From Saccharopolyspora phatthalungensis (GTDB taxonomy: Bacteria > Actinomycetota > Actinomycetes > Mycobacteriales > Pseudonocardiaceae), in the NCBI RefSeq assembly GCF_014203395.1, contig NZ_JACHIW010000002.1, forward strand, positions 1,178,001-1,242,000: a DNA stretch of 64,000 bases. Reading direction: 5' to 3'. Every line of letters begins with the position of its first letter. The stretch's first letter is position 1. Shown here in pieces: positions 15,431-24,850 of this stretch. Under the pieces are notes generated by a model, which ran no database searches, was not told where the DNA came from, and saw only the letters and a program-made list of their open reading frames with translations. The position numbers were made by a program, and so were the translations under genes.

Positions 15431-18373
15431 TCAGTACACCGGTCGCTCGCCGGGACCGGCAAGACCGGCGTCCCACGCCGGGACCGGAGGCGCGTAATCG
15501 ATCATGTGCGGCACGACGACGTCGACGTAGTACGGACGCGGCTTGGCCGTGAATTCCTTGACGACCTTCGTGAACTCCTCGATCGAGGTCACCGCCGCAC
15601 CATCGATGCCGTTGGCCTTCGCCACCATGACCGCGTCGGTCGGGCCCGGGTCCACCCCGAAATAGCGCCCTCCCGTGTAAAGGTGCTGCAACATCTTGAT
15701 CCAGCCCATGCTGTGGTTGGTCAACTGCACGAACAGGATCGGCAACTCGAACCGAGCCGCCGTCTCCAGCTCGCCGCAGGCCATCGCGAAACTGCCGTCT
15801 GCGGTCACGGATACGACGGGCCGCCCCGGGCGGGCCTTCGCTACTCCGATCGCGGCGGGGATCGCGTACCCCATCGGGCCGTGTCCGCGCGGGATGACAA
15901 CCTCGCGGCCGGGCTGGGACTGCGCCCAGAACGCGGCGACATTCGGGGTGGGCGTGCCCGGGTCGGCGATGACCGTGGTGCCCTCGCCGAGCAGTCCGCG
16001 AACAGTCTCGACGATCGCCCTGGGATAGAGGACCCCCGCGGCATACTCGGCCGAGGCGGTCGGCGGCGTCGCGTCGGCACGGGCCGCGGCGACGGCGTCG
16101 AGCCGCTCGGCCCGAACCTCCGCCGGAACCGGAGTGACGGCGCCGAGCAGCTGGGCCAGCACCGCGCGACAGTCACCGACCAGCGGAAGGGAGCCCGGAA
16201 AGTTGCGGCCCGCCCTGGCCTTCTCGATGTCGAGCTGGATCACTGTCTGCCCGTACTTCGCCGGAGCCGTCCAGCTATTGGTGTCTGTCGCGTTGCCTCG
16301 GGTCCCGACGAGCAGGACGACGTCGGCGGAAGCGACGTACGCGTTGGCGCCCGGCTGACCCGAGTTGTTGCCGACGACGCCGATCCGCCACGGGTCACTT
16401 GTCGCGACCGCGCCGACGCCGTGGATCGTGGTGGCGACGCCCGCCCCGAGCGCCTCGGCCAGCTCGTGCAGGGCATCGTATGCGCCCGAGCTGTGGACAC
16501 CGCCTCCGGCAACGATCACCGGACGCCGCGCGCCGACCATCGCGGCGGCGGCCATCGCGATGGCGGCCTCGTCGGCGGCGTCCCGCCGCGCCGGAACCTC
16601 GATCCCGCAGTCCCGAGCCGTGGCCGAGGTGCACTCGTCCAGAACGTTCTCGGGCACGATTAGCGCGACCGGCGCGGGACGGCCGGTTGTCGCGGTCCGC
16701 AACGCTGTCTCCACGGCGGCCGACACGTCATCGGCGTGCTCAACGACAATCTGTGCCTTTGTCACCGCAGAGAACAAGGCGCGCTGGTCGATCTCGGTGA
16801 GTGCCCCGCTCCCCCGGCTCCCCGCGTGGATGTCCGAGCTGATCAGCAGCACCGGGATCCCGGAGGCAAACGCATCGCCCAGGCCGCCGACGGCATAGGT
16901 GCACCCGCCACCGCTGGAGACCTCGACCACGCCGACCCGATTGGTGACCCGGGCGTACGCATCGGCCATATAGGCGGCGTGCCGCTCGTCGCGGGCCAGC
17001 ACGTGCTCGATGTCCCTCATGCGGTGGTAGAAGGCGTCGTAGAGCACCACGCCGGTGTCTCCGGGAACGCCGAACACGGTGGTCACCCCGCTGCGAACCA
17101 GGGCGTCGACGAGGACGTCGGCGCCGCGCCCCGTCGACGGAACGGCCGCTGGGCTCGGCGACTGAGGGGCAGTGGAGGTGGCGGGCATGGCGCGGCCTTC
17201 CTGTGGGACTTTCAAGCGGTGCTTGGCAAGCAGGTGGTGCCGGGCAAGGCCGGCCAGGAGCGCCGAGGCGTCGGCCAGCAGGCTGTCGTCGAAGCGAGCA
17301 CGGGGTGAGTGGTTGCCATCCGGCGCCGTCGCGCCCGGCTCGGCGACTCCCAGGTAGCCGTAGGCACCCGGAATCTCGCGCAGCACCACGGAAAAATCCT
17401 CCGAACCGGTGCGCGGGTGCTCAAGTTCGCGATAGCGGCTGCGGCCGAAGAGCCGGGTCGCGGTGTCCGCGAATACCGCCGCCGCGGCGGGGTCGTTCAC
17501 GGTCGGTGCCATGACCGGGCGGACGTGCGCCTCGGCGGTGAGCCCGTGGGCGGCCGCCACCGAGGCCGCCACCGCAGGTAGCTCTGTCGCGATTTTGGTG
17601 GTCGCAGACTCGGAGAACGTCCGCACCCCGGCGCGCAGCACGGCGTGATCCGGAACGACGTTCGGCGCCGAGCCGGCGCGCAACTCCCCGACGGTGAGCA
17701 CTACCGGGTCGAAGGCGTCGAACCGTCGGGCGACGTAGGTGTGCAGCGCGGTGACCGTCTCGGCCAGCGCCGGCACCGGGTCAAGGGCCTCATGCGGACG
17801 ACCGCCGTGCCCGCCGCGGCCCGCGAAGGTCACCTCCAGCACCGAGTAGGCCGCCATGATCGGTCCGGGACGGCAGAACGCCAGCCCGTGCGGCTTGTCG
17901 GCGAGGACGTGCAGCGCATAGGCGACGTCCGGCCGGGTACCGGCGACGTCGAGCAGGCCCTCGTCGAGCATCGCCTGCGCGCCGCCGTGACCTTCCTCCC
18001 CCGGCTGGAACATGAACACGACCGCACCGGCCAGCGTGTCGCGCTCGGCGCACAGCAGCCGGGCGGCTCCAACCAGAGCGGCGGTGTGCAGGTCGTGCCC
18101 GCAGGCGTGCATGGCGTCGCCGGTGGCGGCGAAGGAGAGCCCGGTGTCTTCGCGGATCGGCAATGCGTCCATGTCGCCGCGGAGCAGCACAGTCGGGCCA
18201 GGATGCGCGCCGCGCAGAACCGCCGTCACCGACGTGCACCGGTCCCCCGTCGTGATCTCCAGCGGGAGCCCGCCGAGCGCGTCGAGCACCGTCTGCTGTG
18301 TACGGGGAAGGTGCAGCCCCACTTCCGGATTGGCGTGCAACTGCCGGCGCAACGCGATCAGGTCCGCCGTCAT
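15431..18373 (-). CDS. M20 amidohydrolase joined in frame to a ThDP-dependent enzyme
   Basis: One open frame of 980 codons. Residues 1-395 are a full M20D-type metal amidohydrolase: MHACGHDLHTAA, QPGEEGHGGAQAM, GRGGHGGRPHEALDPV, PRTGSEDFS. Residues from Met396 (ATG at 17188) are a complete acetolactate-synthase-like ThDP protein of 585 aa: HVLARDERHAAYMADAYAR with the catalytic Glu, and TADGSFAMACGELETA, the ThDP/Mg motif. The junction has no stop, but AGGAAGG lies about eight bases before ATG 17188, so the second enzyme may also be made alone. A +1 frame TGA occurs just before that site, so loss of a stop by a one-base change is possible. It likely cleaves an N-acyl or N-carbamoyl product and processes a 2-oxoacid (inference). 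It starts in an ATGA overlap with the LLM gene. Confidence 0.82.
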   Translation of the reverse strand: MTADLIALRRQLHANPEVGLHLPRTQQTVLDALGGLPLEITTGDRCTSVTAVLRGAHPGPTVLLRGDMDALPIREDTGLSFAATGDAMHACGHDLHTAALVGAARLLCAERDTLAGAVVFMFQPGEEGHGGAQAMLDEGLLDVAGTRPDVAYALHVLADKPHGLAFCRPGPIMAAYSVLEVTFAGRGGHGGRPHEALDPVPALAETVTALHTYVARRFDAFDPVVLTVGELRAGSAPNVVPDHAVLRAGVRTFSESATTKIATELPAVAASVAAAHGLTAEAHVRPVMAPTVNDPAAAAVFADTATRLFGRSRYRELEHPRTGSEDFSVVLREIPGAYGYLGVAEPGATAPDGNHSPRARFDDSLLADASALLAGLARHHLLAKHRLKVPQEGRAMPATSTAPQSPSPAAVPSTGRGADVLVDALVRSGVTTVFGVPGDTGVVLYDAFYHRMRDIEHVLARDERHAAYMADAYARVTNRVGVVEVSSGGGCTYAVGGLGDAFASGIPVLLISSDIHAGSRGSGALTEIDQRALFSAVTKAQIVVEHADDVSAAVETALRTATTGRPAPVALIVPENVLDECTSATARDCGIEVPARRDAADEAAIAMAAAAMVGARRPVIVAGGGVHSSGAYDALHELAEALGAGVATTIHGVGAVATSDPWRIGVVGNNSGQPGANAYVASADVVLLVGTRGNATDTNSWTAPAKYGQTVIQLDIEKARAGRNFPGSLPLVGDCRAVLAQLLGAVTPVPAEVRAERLDAVAAARADATPPTASAEYAAGVLYPRAIVETVRGLLGEGTTVIADPGTPTPNVAAFWAQSQPGREVVIPRGHGPMGYAIPAAIGVAKARPGRPVVSVTADGSFAMACGELETAARFELPILFVQLTNHSMGWIKMLQHLYTGGRYFGVDPGPTDAVMVAKANGIDGAAVTSIEEFTKVVKEFTAKPRPYYVDVVVPHMIDYAPPVPAWDAGLAGPGERPVY

Positions 18374-19290
18374 GGCCGCTCGCCCTTCCGCAACCGGGGC
18401 AGCACGGACTCCACAACCTCGGCGAACACGTCCGGATTGTGCTTGCCCTGCAACGGGAACGGGAACATGAACTCGGTGATGCCGATGTCGGCGTAGCGGC
18501 CGATCGTGTCGCGGAAGTGCTGGACCGACACCCAGGGCGTGTCCTGGGTGAAGGCGAGCATGAACGAGCGCCGCACAGACGCGGGGTCGCGACCGCCGCG
18601 CTCGCATTCGGCGTCGAGCAGCCGGGAGCGCCGGGCCGTGACGGCCACGCTTTCCTCCGGGCTCAGCGAGACGCCGCGGGCAAGCTGGCTGAATAGCGTG
18701 CCGTAGGTGCTCCACACGTCCGCATAGCGGGCGGCGACCTTGATCGTCGCCGGCAGGTGCGCGGCGATCAGCAGCGGGATCGGGTCCGCGACCGGCCCCG
18801 GCGCGAAGAAGCCGCTCGCCCGGTGGTGGGCGAGGTTCACGTCGACCGCTCCGCCGTCGAGCATCGGACGCAGGACGGCGCAATAGTCGGCCAGCCGTGG
18901 CCCGCGCTCTGCCACCGGGAAGGAGTCGAGCCCTGCGGCGGCGAGGTCTTTGGGGTTGCCGCCCACGCCGATCCCGGCGACGGTGCGTCCGCCGGACATG
19001 TGATCCAACGTCAGGGCCTGCTTGGCCAGCACCGAAGGGTTGCGCATGCCCATAGCGCTGACCAGCGTCCCGACGGTCGCCGTCGAGGTGGCCGAGGCGA
19101 TCCCGGCCGCGAGTAGCCACGCGTCGAAGCGCGGCTTCAGCGGGGTGCCGTGCGCGTCGACGCCGCTCCAGAGGTGGTCGCCCGCCCACAGTGCGTCCCA
19201 GCCTGCGGTCTCGAAGCCCCGCCAGCGCTCGACGAGTTCGGGCCAGGGCGCGGCTTCGTGGGTCATCAGCCCGAAACGCAGTGCGGTCAA
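18370..19290 (-). CDS. LLM-class flavin/F420-dependent oxidoreductase
   Basis: A 306-aa luciferase-like protein: N-terminal LRFGLMTHEAAPWPELVERW, WDALWAGDHLW, then TVGTLVSAMGMRNPSVLAKQ and GGRTVAGIGVGGNP, the family's cofactor motif region. It would reduce or oxygenate a small substrate using FMN or F420. The start is TTG at 19290, behind AGGAGG at eight bases, overlapping the stop of HyuB; it ends in an ATGA overlap with the next gene. Within this operon it may act on the ring-opened or intact heterocycle. Confidence 0.85.
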   Translation of the reverse strand: MTALRFGLMTHEAAPWPELVERWRGFETAGWDALWAGDHLWSGVDAHGTPLKPRFDAWLLAAGIASATSTATVGTLVSAMGMRNPSVLAKQALTLDHMSGGRTVAGIGVGGNPKDLAAAGLDSFPVAERGPRLADYCAVLRPMLDGGAVDVNLAHHRASGFFAPGPVADPIPLLIAAHLPATIKVAARYADVWSTYGTLFSQLARGVSLSPEESVAVTARRSRLLDAECERGGRDPASVRRSFMLAFTQDTPWVSVQHFRDTIGRYADIGITEFMFPFPLQGKHNPDVFAEVVESVLPRLRKGERP

Positions 19291-21149
19291 AGCGCGTTCC
19301 TCCTGAGTCCGGCCGCGGCCAGCGCGGCATGCACGATCTCGTCGGTCACCGGGCCGTCGCCGGCCCGCCGGTCGGCGTCGAGGTAGAGGGCCCGATAGGT
19401 GGTGGCCTGGCGGGAAAAGGGCACCGCCCCGAGGACGGCGTCGCCGAGCGCGCGCTGGCTCCGGGCCGGCCAGCGTCGGTCGTAGGCGTCGCGGGCGTCG
19501 CCGAGGGCAAACAGGTCGCCGTCAGCGGGCCGCTCGCCGAGCCCTCCGCCGCCGGGCGTTTCCACCCGCAGCACGTCGCCGCGGTTCAAGGTGACCGTCC
19601 CGACCCGGCCGAGATCGCGCGCCCCGGGCGTCCCGGGGTTGAGCGTCGCGCGGCCCCGCTGCCCAGGCTCGCCGCCGCGGACCCCCCAGGGCTGGAAGGT
19701 GAGCCGTTCCAGCCCGCGCACGGCGAAGGTGACGTCGTCATCGAGACTGCGCAATTCGATGATCAGCCCGTCGCCGCCGGTGAACGCCCCGTCGCCGCCG
19801 GACCCCCGCCGGTACCGGTACTGCTCGACTAGCACGGGGACTTCGGTCTCCAGAACTTCGTTGGGCACATTGCGCAGCCAGCCGCCCATGTAGCTGGTGC
19901 CACGCAAGCCCGGCAGGCCAGGGCGCCCGCCCGAACCGCCGGTCAGCGGCTGACCGACGGACACCCGGCGGCGCCCGGTGGCCGCGTCGCGATAGGAGAT
20001 CGCCGCGATCGCGACGGCGCCCGCCCCGGCAGCGAACGCCGCGTCCGGCGCGGCCTGCGCCAGGCAGCCGAGCACACAGTCCATGATCCGGAAGAACACC
20101 GCGGCCCGGACACCGCACGGCGCACCCGGATTCGGGTTGACCACCGAACCCGGCGGCAGGGTCGCGGTCAGCGGCCGGACCAGGCCCGAGTTGTAGGGCA
20201 CCGACTTGTCCCGCGAGTAGAACCAGTTCACCAGCGCGAACGCCAGCATGTAATGCCCCGGCTCGCCGCCGGTGTGCAGGTTGATCGCCTCGACGACCTG
20301 CGGCGAGGTCCCCTCGAACGACATATGCGCGGTGCGGCCGGAGATGGTGAGTTCGAGCCGCAACCGGGTCGGCGGCACCGCGACGGTCCGGGTGCCATCC
20401 GCCGCGACCGCGTCTTGGCCCTCAAGGTAGTCGACGAATTCGTAGCTGCCGTCGGCCAATTCGCCGAGCATGTCGCCCGCGCGGCTCTCGGCGGTGTCGA
20501 GCAGGTCCGCGATCGCGTCCTTGAGTGCCTGCGCGCCGAACGCCTCGTGGATCTCACTCATCCGGCGCTGGGCCGTGCGCAGGCCCGCGACCTGCGCTTC
20601 GATGTCGCCCACGTTCTCTCGCGGGACGCGTGAGTTGCGGGCGATCATCGCGAAAAGGGCATCGTTGCGGCGACCGTCGTCGATCAGCCGGACCGGCGGG
20701 ATGATCAGCCCCTCCTGGTGCTGGTCGGTCAGCCCCCAGTCGATCGAGCTCGGCACGCTTCCGCCGATGTCCGAGGCATGGACGAAGCTCAGCGCGAACG
20801 CGACGATCTCCTCGCCGGCGTAGAGCGGGCACCAGGTCCACAGGTCGGGAAGGTGCGTGACCAACCCACCGGTGGCGGCGGGGTCGTTGCTGATTCCGAC
20901 GTCGCCGGGCCGGTACTCGCCCAGCGACTCGATCGCGACCCGGGCGGGCGCACCGATCATCGTGTTGCCCGAGATCCGCCGGGGCGCGGCGAACACCTCG
21001 CCCTGGGGCGTGACCAGGCAAGTGCCAAAGTCGGCAGTCTGCTTGACGAACGTGCTGAAGCTGGTGCGGCGGATGTTCTCCGCCATCTCCTCGACCACCG
21101 CGGAGAAGCGATGCGCCAGCACTTCGAGCTGGATCGGTGAGCTACGCAT
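19287..21149 (-). CDS. hyuB: Hydantoinase B/oxoprolinase-family subunit
   Basis: A 620-aa HyuB protein, slightly longer than typical. The family core is clear: LEVLAHRFSAVVEEMAENIR (start), TADFGTCLVTPQGEVFA, ISNDPAATGGLVTHLPDLW, FVHASDIGGSVPSS, and the glycine-rich C-terminal RVETPGGGGLGE. With HyuA it forms an ATP-dependent enzyme that opens hydantoin, oxoproline or related rings, or carboxylates ketones in some relatives. GGAGG precedes the ATG at 21149 by nine bases, and the gene overlaps HyuA by eight bases. Confidence 0.92.
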   Translation of the reverse strand: MRSSPIQLEVLAHRFSAVVEEMAENIRRTSFSTFVKQTADFGTCLVTPQGEVFAAPRRISGNTMIGAPARVAIESLGEYRPGDVGISNDPAATGGLVTHLPDLWTWCPLYAGEEIVAFALSFVHASDIGGSVPSSIDWGLTDQHQEGLIIPPVRLIDDGRRNDALFAMIARNSRVPRENVGDIEAQVAGLRTAQRRMSEIHEAFGAQALKDAIADLLDTAESRAGDMLGELADGSYEFVDYLEGQDAVAADGTRTVAVPPTRLRLELTISGRTAHMSFEGTSPQVVEAINLHTGGEPGHYMLAFALVNWFYSRDKSVPYNSGLVRPLTATLPPGSVVNPNPGAPCGVRAAVFFRIMDCVLGCLAQAAPDAAFAAGAGAVAIAAISYRDAATGRRRVSVGQPLTGGSGGRPGLPGLRGTSYMGGWLRNVPNEVLETEVPVLVEQYRYRRGSGGDGAFTGGDGLIIELRSLDDDVTFAVRGLERLTFQPWGVRGGEPGQRGRATLNPGTPGARDLGRVGTVTLNRGDVLRVETPGGGGLGERPADGDLFALGDARDAYDRRWPARSQRALGDAVLGAVPFSRQATTYRALYLDADRRAGDGPVTDEIVHAALAAAGLRRNAL

Positions 21150-23208
21150 CGGCGTTGTCCTCCTGCCTTTCGGCGCGCATCCGCAGGTTGCCGAACCGGT
21201 CGACCCGGGCCCGGAAACCGGACGGCACGAACACGGTGGTGTCCGGCGCGGACACCACCGCCGGGCCGGTCAGTTCGGCACCGGCGGCCAGGCCGGGCCG
21301 GCGGTAAACCCGCCCCTTGACCACGCGCCCGTTCTCGATGATCAAGTGCGGCAGCGCCTCGACTGCGTTGGTTGCCCGCCAGTCCGCCTGCGGCAGCGCG
21401 GCGGTGGCGGCCAGGGTGATCCGCAGGCTTCGGACGTCGATCTTGGCGTCGCCGGGATCGACGGCGTACGCCTGCAAGTAGTCCCTCACGAAGGCGTCGC
21501 GCAACGCCGCGACCGTGGCGGGGACGCCGTCGCCGACCACGACCGGCAGGGTGAACGACTGGCCGTCGAGCTGGACGTCGGCCCAGCGGGTGATCCGCAC
21601 GTCCGGGTGCAGGGTGTGGTCCTGCGCCTCGTACCAGGAACGGGCCTGGGCCGCGAGGTCGTCCCAGGTCTGGCACAGCACCTCGTCGGTGACGGCGGCG
21701 ACCGGAGCGACGAGGTCGACACGCATGTCGGTGGCCAGCGCTCCGTAGGCGCAGAGCGTGCCGGGCGAGGCGGGGATGAAGACCTCGGGCATATTGAGCG
21801 CCCGCGCGAGCAGCGCGGCCTGGACCGGCCCGGCACCGCCGTAGGCGACCATGACCAGCTCGGCCGGGTCGATGCCGTGCTGGGCGCAAAGCGGCATGAG
21901 CTGCGCATGCATCATCGCCGTGGCAACCGACACCGCGGCCTCGGCGGTCTCTTCGAGACCCAGCCCGAGGCGGGTAGCGACGGGCTCAAGCGCCGCGCGC
22001 GCCGCGTCCACGTCGATCTCCACCGTGCCGGCGGCGAAGTCCGCGGGATCGAGGTAGCCGCAGACGACGTAGGCGTCGGTCAAGGTGGGTTCGGTACCCC
22101 CGCGGCCATAGCACGCCGGCCCGGGCCGGGCTCCCGCGCTTCGCGGGCCGACCTTGAGCACCCCGGCCGGGTCGACGCGGATGATCGAGCCGCCGCCCGC
22201 GCCGATCGAGGACACCTCGACCGACGGGATGATCAGCGGGAACTCGCCGATCAGGCTCTCCGTCGAGTACGGGACCGCGCCGTCGACGACCGCGCAGTCC
22301 ACGCTGGTCCCGCCCATGTCCATCGTGATCAGCCGGTCGACGCCAGCGGCGGTGGCCAGCCGGATCGTGCCGGCGACACCAGAAGCCGGGCCCGACAGGA
22401 GGGTTTCCACCGCGGCAAGCAGCATCTCGCCGGGCTCGCGATCGATGGAGGCCACGCCGCCATTGGACTTGGTGATGTGCAGCGGGCAGGTGAGCCCCAG
22501 CCCACGCAGCTCGGTCGCCAGATGGTCGAGGTAGGCGCCCAAGGCCCCGCCGACATGCGCGGCGAGCACCGCGACCGTCGCCCGCTCGTACTCCTTCTCC
22601 TCCGGCCACAGCTGCCCGGAGCAGGCGACCGGCAGGTCGGGGAACTCCTCGGCGATCACCGCGGCGGCCGCGCGCTCGTGCGCCGGATGCAGGTGGGAGT
22701 GCAGGAAAGTGACGGCCACGGCCTGCACCCCGTCGGCGACCAGCCCGCGGACCGCGCGCCGAATCTCGTCCGGGTCCAGGGCACGCACGACCTCGCCATC
22801 GACGGTGACCCGTTCGCCGATCTCCCGGACGTCGGCCTCGGCAACCAGGGGGGTGCGCTCGGCGGTGAACAGGTCGATCGGGTCGTCCAGGCGCAGTCGG
22901 CCGATGGCGAGCAGGTCCGGGAATCCACGGGTGACGAGCAGCCCGACGCGAGCGCCCGAACGCTGCAACACGGTGTTGAGCGCGAATGTCTGGCCGTGCG
23001 AGAAGTACTCGACCTGGCCGGGGACGACGCCGGCGCGCTCCAGCACGCCGCGAACGCCGGCCAGGACCGCGCGCGCGGGCTGCTCGGCATCCGACGGGAC
23101 CTTGTCGGGAACGAGCTCGCCGGTCGCGGCGTCGGCCAGGACGATGTCGGTGAACGTGCCGCCGACGTCGACGCCCAGCCGGTAACGCCGCTCGGTGGTG
23201 CCGGTCAT
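21142..23208 (-). CDS. hyuA: Hydantoinase A/oxoprolinase-family ATPase subunit
   Basis: A 688-aa HyuA protein with the ASKHA ATPase signatures LGVDVGGTFTDIVLAD (11-26) and DMGGTSVDCAVV, the substrate-binding SHGQTFALNTVLQRSG, and SSIGAGGGSII. It uses ATP to activate the ring substrate for attack in complex with HyuB. It starts in an ATGA overlap with the upstream permease gene behind AAGGAGGAG, so transporter and enzyme are translationally coupled, which argues that the transported compound is the HyuAB substrate or its precursor. Confidence 0.93.
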   Translation of the reverse strand: MTGTTERRYRLGVDVGGTFTDIVLADAATGELVPDKVPSDAEQPARAVLAGVRGVLERAGVVPGQVEYFSHGQTFALNTVLQRSGARVGLLVTRGFPDLLAIGRLRLDDPIDLFTAERTPLVAEADVREIGERVTVDGEVVRALDPDEIRRAVRGLVADGVQAVAVTFLHSHLHPAHERAAAAVIAEEFPDLPVACSGQLWPEEKEYERATVAVLAAHVGGALGAYLDHLATELRGLGLTCPLHITKSNGGVASIDREPGEMLLAAVETLLSGPASGVAGTIRLATAAGVDRLITMDMGGTSVDCAVVDGAVPYSTESLIGEFPLIIPSVEVSSIGAGGGSIIRVDPAGVLKVGPRSAGARPGPACYGRGGTEPTLTDAYVVCGYLDPADFAAGTVEIDVDAARAALEPVATRLGLGLEETAEAAVSVATAMMHAQLMPLCAQHGIDPAELVMVAYGGAGPVQAALLARALNMPEVFIPASPGTLCAYGALATDMRVDLVAPVAAVTDEVLCQTWDDLAAQARSWYEAQDHTLHPDVRITRWADVQLDGQSFTLPVVVGDGVPATVAALRDAFVRDYLQAYAVDPGDAKIDVRSLRITLAATAALPQADWRATNAVEALPHLIIENGRVVKGRVYRRPGLAAGAELTGPAVVSAPDTTVFVPSGFRARVDRFGNLRMRAERQEDNADA

Positions 23209-24020
23209 GTGGTCCGCTCCTCCTTACGCTTCGGTGCCGCGAACAGTCCGGCCCGACGCCCGGCGAGAGCCACGAACCCGGCGAGCAGCAGGGAGCCGAT
23301 GATCATCAGGCTGGACACGGCCGAAGTGGTCGGGTCCTGGTTCTGTTGCAGCCGCAGGAAAATCGCGACCGGCAGCGTGGTCGTGTCGGCGGGCATCAGG
23401 AACACCGAGAGGTCGACCTCGTCGAACGACGTGAGGAAGCCGAAGACGACGGCGATGATCAGGGACGCACGGATCTGCGGCAGAGTCACCCGCAGGAACG
23501 TCTTCAGCGGCGAGGCACCCAGGTCGCGGGCGGCCTCCTCCAGCTCCGGGTCGAGGTTGGCCAGGCCCGCGCCGACCAGCGAGACCACGAACGGGAGTAG
23601 CAGCAGGATGTGCCCGAACGCGACCCCACCGACCGTCCCGTACGCGGCCGGGACCAGCGAGGCGTAGAGCACGAAGAAGCAGAAGCCCACGACGACCCGG
23701 GGCATGCTCAGCGGCGCGATGAAGACCGTCCGCAGGAACGCCGCGCCGGGCACGTCGAACCGGTGGATGGCATAGGCCGCACTCGTGCCCAGCAGCACCG
23801 ACCACGCCGTGGCGATGGCCGCGACGCGCACCGAGTAGACGAATCCGACCCGGAACTGCTCGTAGCCGAGGGCCTCGCTCAGCCAGCGTGTGGTGAGGCC
23901 GGACGGCCAGCCGCTCAACACCTCATCCGTGCTCACCGAGGCAACGAGCACGATGACCAGCGGGGCCAGGATGAAAACGACGATGACGGTCAGGAAAACC
24001 CGGCGCAGCCAGCGGCTCAC
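23205..24020 (-). CDS. ABC transporter permease, PotC type
   Basis: A 271-aa inner-membrane protein with six hydrophobic spans and the EAA loop EEAARDLGASPLKTFLRVTL that contacts the ATPase. It is the second permease of a spermidine/putrescine-type importer. The start is GTG at 24020, behind GAGGAGG and in a GTGA overlap with the first permease gene. Confidence 0.9.
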   Translation of the reverse strand: MSRWLRRVFLTVIVVFILAPLVIVLVASVSTDEVLSGWPSGLTTRWLSEALGYEQFRVGFVYSVRVAAIATAWSVLLGTSAAYAIHRFDVPGAAFLRTVFIAPLSMPRVVVGFCFFVLYASLVPAAYGTVGGVAFGHILLLLPFVVSLVGAGLANLDPELEEAARDLGASPLKTFLRVTLPQIRASLIIAVVFGFLTSFDEVDLSVFLMPADTTTLPVAIFLRLQQNQDPTTSAVSSLMIIGSLLLAGFVALAGRRAGLFAAPKRKEERTT

Positions 24021-24850
24021 GATGGCCTCCTCGAACCGGGGATGAGCCGGCCGGCGAGCGTGAAAGCCGCCAGCACGATCAGCGTGAGCACGAGGAGCAC
24101 GACGGCCTGCACTGCGGCCCGCGGCCACTGCAACTGCTGGATGTCCTGGTAGATGCTCTGCGCCAGCACGGTCACCCGCCCACCGCCGAGTAACGCGGGT
24201 GTGGCGAATGCGCTGATCGTGAGGGTGAAGGTCAGCTGCGCACCGCTGAGCAGACCCGGCATGGTGAGCGGGCACTGCACCCGCCAGAAGCGCCGCGCGG
24301 CCTCCGCTCCCAGGTCGGCCGCGGCCTCGCCGAGCTCGGCCGGGACGGCACGCACGGCGGCCAGGATGGGGAAGAACGCGAAAGGCAACTCGACGTGAAC
24401 CAGTGCCAGAACCACCCCTGGCTCGTGGTAGAGCCAGTCGTCGAACACGCCCCCCAGCGGCCCACCGGTGCGGAGCAGCATCGCCCAGCCATAGCTACGG
24501 ACGACGACACTGACCAGGATCGGCGAGAAGATCACGAAGAGCATCACAGCGATCTGCCAGTTGCGGCGCAGCGTGCGGATGCACCAGGCCAGCGGGTAAG
24601 CGATCAGCACACAGATCAGGGTGACCAGCAGGCCGAGCCGCAACGTGGTGCCGACCGTCGACCACAGGTAGCCGTCGGCGAGCGCGCCGCGCCACGTGCC
24701 GAGATCGAACGCGGCAAAGAGCGTGGACGTCTGCTCCGTCCGGACGCTGTAGGTGACCAGCAACAGCACGACGGAGCAAAAGGCGAGGACGAGATACGCA
24801 GTCCCCGGGGCCACCAAGAGGAGGCCGAGCCTGCGTCGGACGGCCGTCAT
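24017..24850 (-). CDS. ABC transporter permease, PotB type
   Basis: A 277-aa protein with about six membrane spans (LLLVAPGTAYLVLAFCSVVL first) and the EAA loop GEAAADLGAEAARRFWRVQC. Partner of the PotC-type permease in the same operon. It overlaps the ATPase stop by four bases. Confidence 0.9.
   Translation of the reverse strand: MTAVRRRLGLLLVAPGTAYLVLAFCSVVLLLVTYSVRTEQTSTLFAAFDLGTWRGALADGYLWSTVGTTLRLGLLVTLICVLIAYPLAWCIRTLRRNWQIAVMLFVIFSPILVSVVVRSYGWAMLLRTGGPLGGVFDDWLYHEPGVVLALVHVELPFAFFPILAAVRAVPAELGEAAADLGAEAARRFWRVQCPLTMPGLLSGAQLTFTLTISAFATPALLGGGRVTVLAQSIYQDIQQLQWPRAAVQAVVLLVLTLIVLAAFTLAGRLIPGSRRPS

Noticed and set aside
20857..23667. Plus-strand open frame of about 936 codons opposite HyuA and HyuB
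   Set aside because: Composition is Arg/Gly/Asp-rich without motifs; the minus strand holds two clear family proteins with coupled starts.
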